This document shows positions 5,290 to 5,840 of a DNA stretch of 5,840 nucleotides, in pieces; the first letter of the stretch is position 1, and the number at the start of each line of letters is the position of its first letter. The notes beneath the pieces are model-generated. The model saw only the letters and a list, made by a program, of their open reading frames with translations, was not told the origin of the DNA and did no database searches. The translations under genes and the position numbers were made by a program. Source of the DNA: Syntrophomonadaceae bacterium (lineage in GTDB: Bacteria; Bacillota; Dethiobacteria; DTU022); contig SKPU01000129.1 in assembly GCA_007119335.1 (NCBI GenBank), positions 1 to 5,840 on the forward strand, given 5' to 3'.

Positions 5290-5840
5290 ATGGAAATTAA
5301 AAAGATTGCTGTTCTGGGAGCCGGCCTGATGGGTAGTGGTATTGCCCAGGTCGCCGCTTATTCAGGTTACCGGGTCAGTATGATGGATGTTTCTGAAGAG
5401 ATGTTGGAAACAGGAAAGAAAGCGATTCGCAAAAGCCTGGATCGTTTTGTCAAGTCCGAAAAGCTGAGTGAAGATGGCGCGGAAGAGGTGATTAAAAGTA
5501 TCCATACTACCACTGAGCTAGCAGATGCGGTTGAAGGCGCTCAGCTGGTTATTGAAGCGGTCCCTGAAGATATGGTTTTAAAAAAGGAAATATTTAAAGA
5601 ACTAGAAGGGCTTTGTGCCGAAGGGACTATTTTGGCCAGCAATACCACTGAGTTGAGCATAACTGACATTGCCTCGGTGACCGGCTGCCCTGATAAAGTG
5701 GTCGGTATGCACTGGTTTAATCCTGCGCCGCTTATGAAGCTTATTGAAATTGTGGCCGGAGTGGATACATCGGATCAGACCATCCGGAGTATTCAGGATG
5801 CAGCACAGAAAATGGGCAAGGAAACTGTTCTAGTCCGGGA
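5290..5840 (+). CDS. 3-hydroxyacyl-CoA (3-hydroxybutyryl-CoA) dehydrogenase, 3' end outside the window
   Basis: A cytoplasmic NAD(H)-dependent enzyme that interconverts (S)-3-hydroxyacyl-CoA and 3-oxoacyl-CoA in beta-oxidation or butyrate formation. The visible 183 residues are the N-terminal Rossmann domain: IKKIAVLGAGLMGSGIAQ (3-20) with the dinucleotide motif GAGLMG at 10-15, the acidic end of strand 2 at D34 (MMDVSEE), VIEAVPED (about 92-99), SNTTELSIT (117-125), and GMHWFNPAPLMKLIEIV (139-155) with the catalytic His at 141 and its Glu partner at 153. The position equivalent to the conserved Ser of the SNTS motif is Thr120, a mild change. The family is usually 280-320 residues, so about a third, including the C-terminal dimerisation domain and the conserved Asn, is beyond the edge. 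It has its own promoter and ribosome site. Chain-length preference and physiological role cannot be told from this part; paralogues are common in anaerobes. Confidence 0.93.
   Translation, partial: MEIKKIAVLGAGLMGSGIAQVAAYSGYRVSMMDVSEEMLETGKKAIRKSLDRFVKSEKLSEDGAEEVIKSIHTTTELADAVEGAQLVIEAVPEDMVLKKEIFKELEGLCAEGTILASNTTELSITDIASVTGCPDKVVGMHWFNPAPLMKLIEIVAGVDTSDQTIRSIQDAAQKMGKETVLVR

Noticed and set aside
1..5840. CRISPR array, tRNA, rRNA or riboswitch
   Set aside because: No regularly spaced repeats, no cloverleaf-like segment with a TPsiC-type arm and no known riboswitch core were seen on either strand.

Overview
The window looks like a bacterial chromosome segment of moderate GC, probably from an anaerobic member of the Clostridia / low-GC Firmicutes. 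The grounds are strong purine-rich Shine-Dalgarno sites (GGAGG, GGGGAGGG, GGGAGGGAG) 5-9 bases before the starts, a sigma-A-like promoter with a perfect TATAAT, and a butyrate/beta-oxidation type 3-hydroxyacyl-CoA dehydrogenase. The assignment is an inference from style; no taxonomic marker gene is present.

Layout. (1) Bases 1-1189 hold no intact gene. They contain the wreck of an IS256-family (mutator-type) insertion sequence: a transposase read in all three + frames with stops, a lost start codon and a large deletion of the catalytic core, flanked by a degenerate pair of candidate terminal inverted repeats (29-52 and 1060-1087). (2) Bases 1190-4740 are a tight same-strand cluster: a 421-residue protein of unrecognised family that may fold as a TIM barrel, a 317-residue protein resembling the peptidase U32 / UbiU-UbiV TIM-barrel superfamily but without the usual conserved motif, and a 12-helix MFS transporter whose start lies inside the U32-like gene. 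(3) Bases 4743 to about 5103, starting two bases after the transporter stop, hold a decayed DUF429 gene (predicted RNase H-fold family) broken by a Trp-to-stop change, a second stop, a frameshift and deletions. (4) After a noncoding stretch with a convincing promoter (5214-5242), a 3-hydroxyacyl-CoA dehydrogenase gene starts at 5290 and runs off the right edge.

How they may work together. The two unassigned proteins and the transporter are almost certainly co-transcribed, which suggests uptake or export of a small molecule together with two enzymes acting on it. The dehydrogenase has its own promoter but points the same way, so a catabolic link through a CoA thioester is possible; the substrate cannot be read from the sequence. 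Both ends of the operon border decayed DNA, so this is an accessory locus with visible gene turnover. The most interesting candidate for something undescribed is the 421-residue protein paired with the motif-less U32-like protein and a dedicated MFS carrier.
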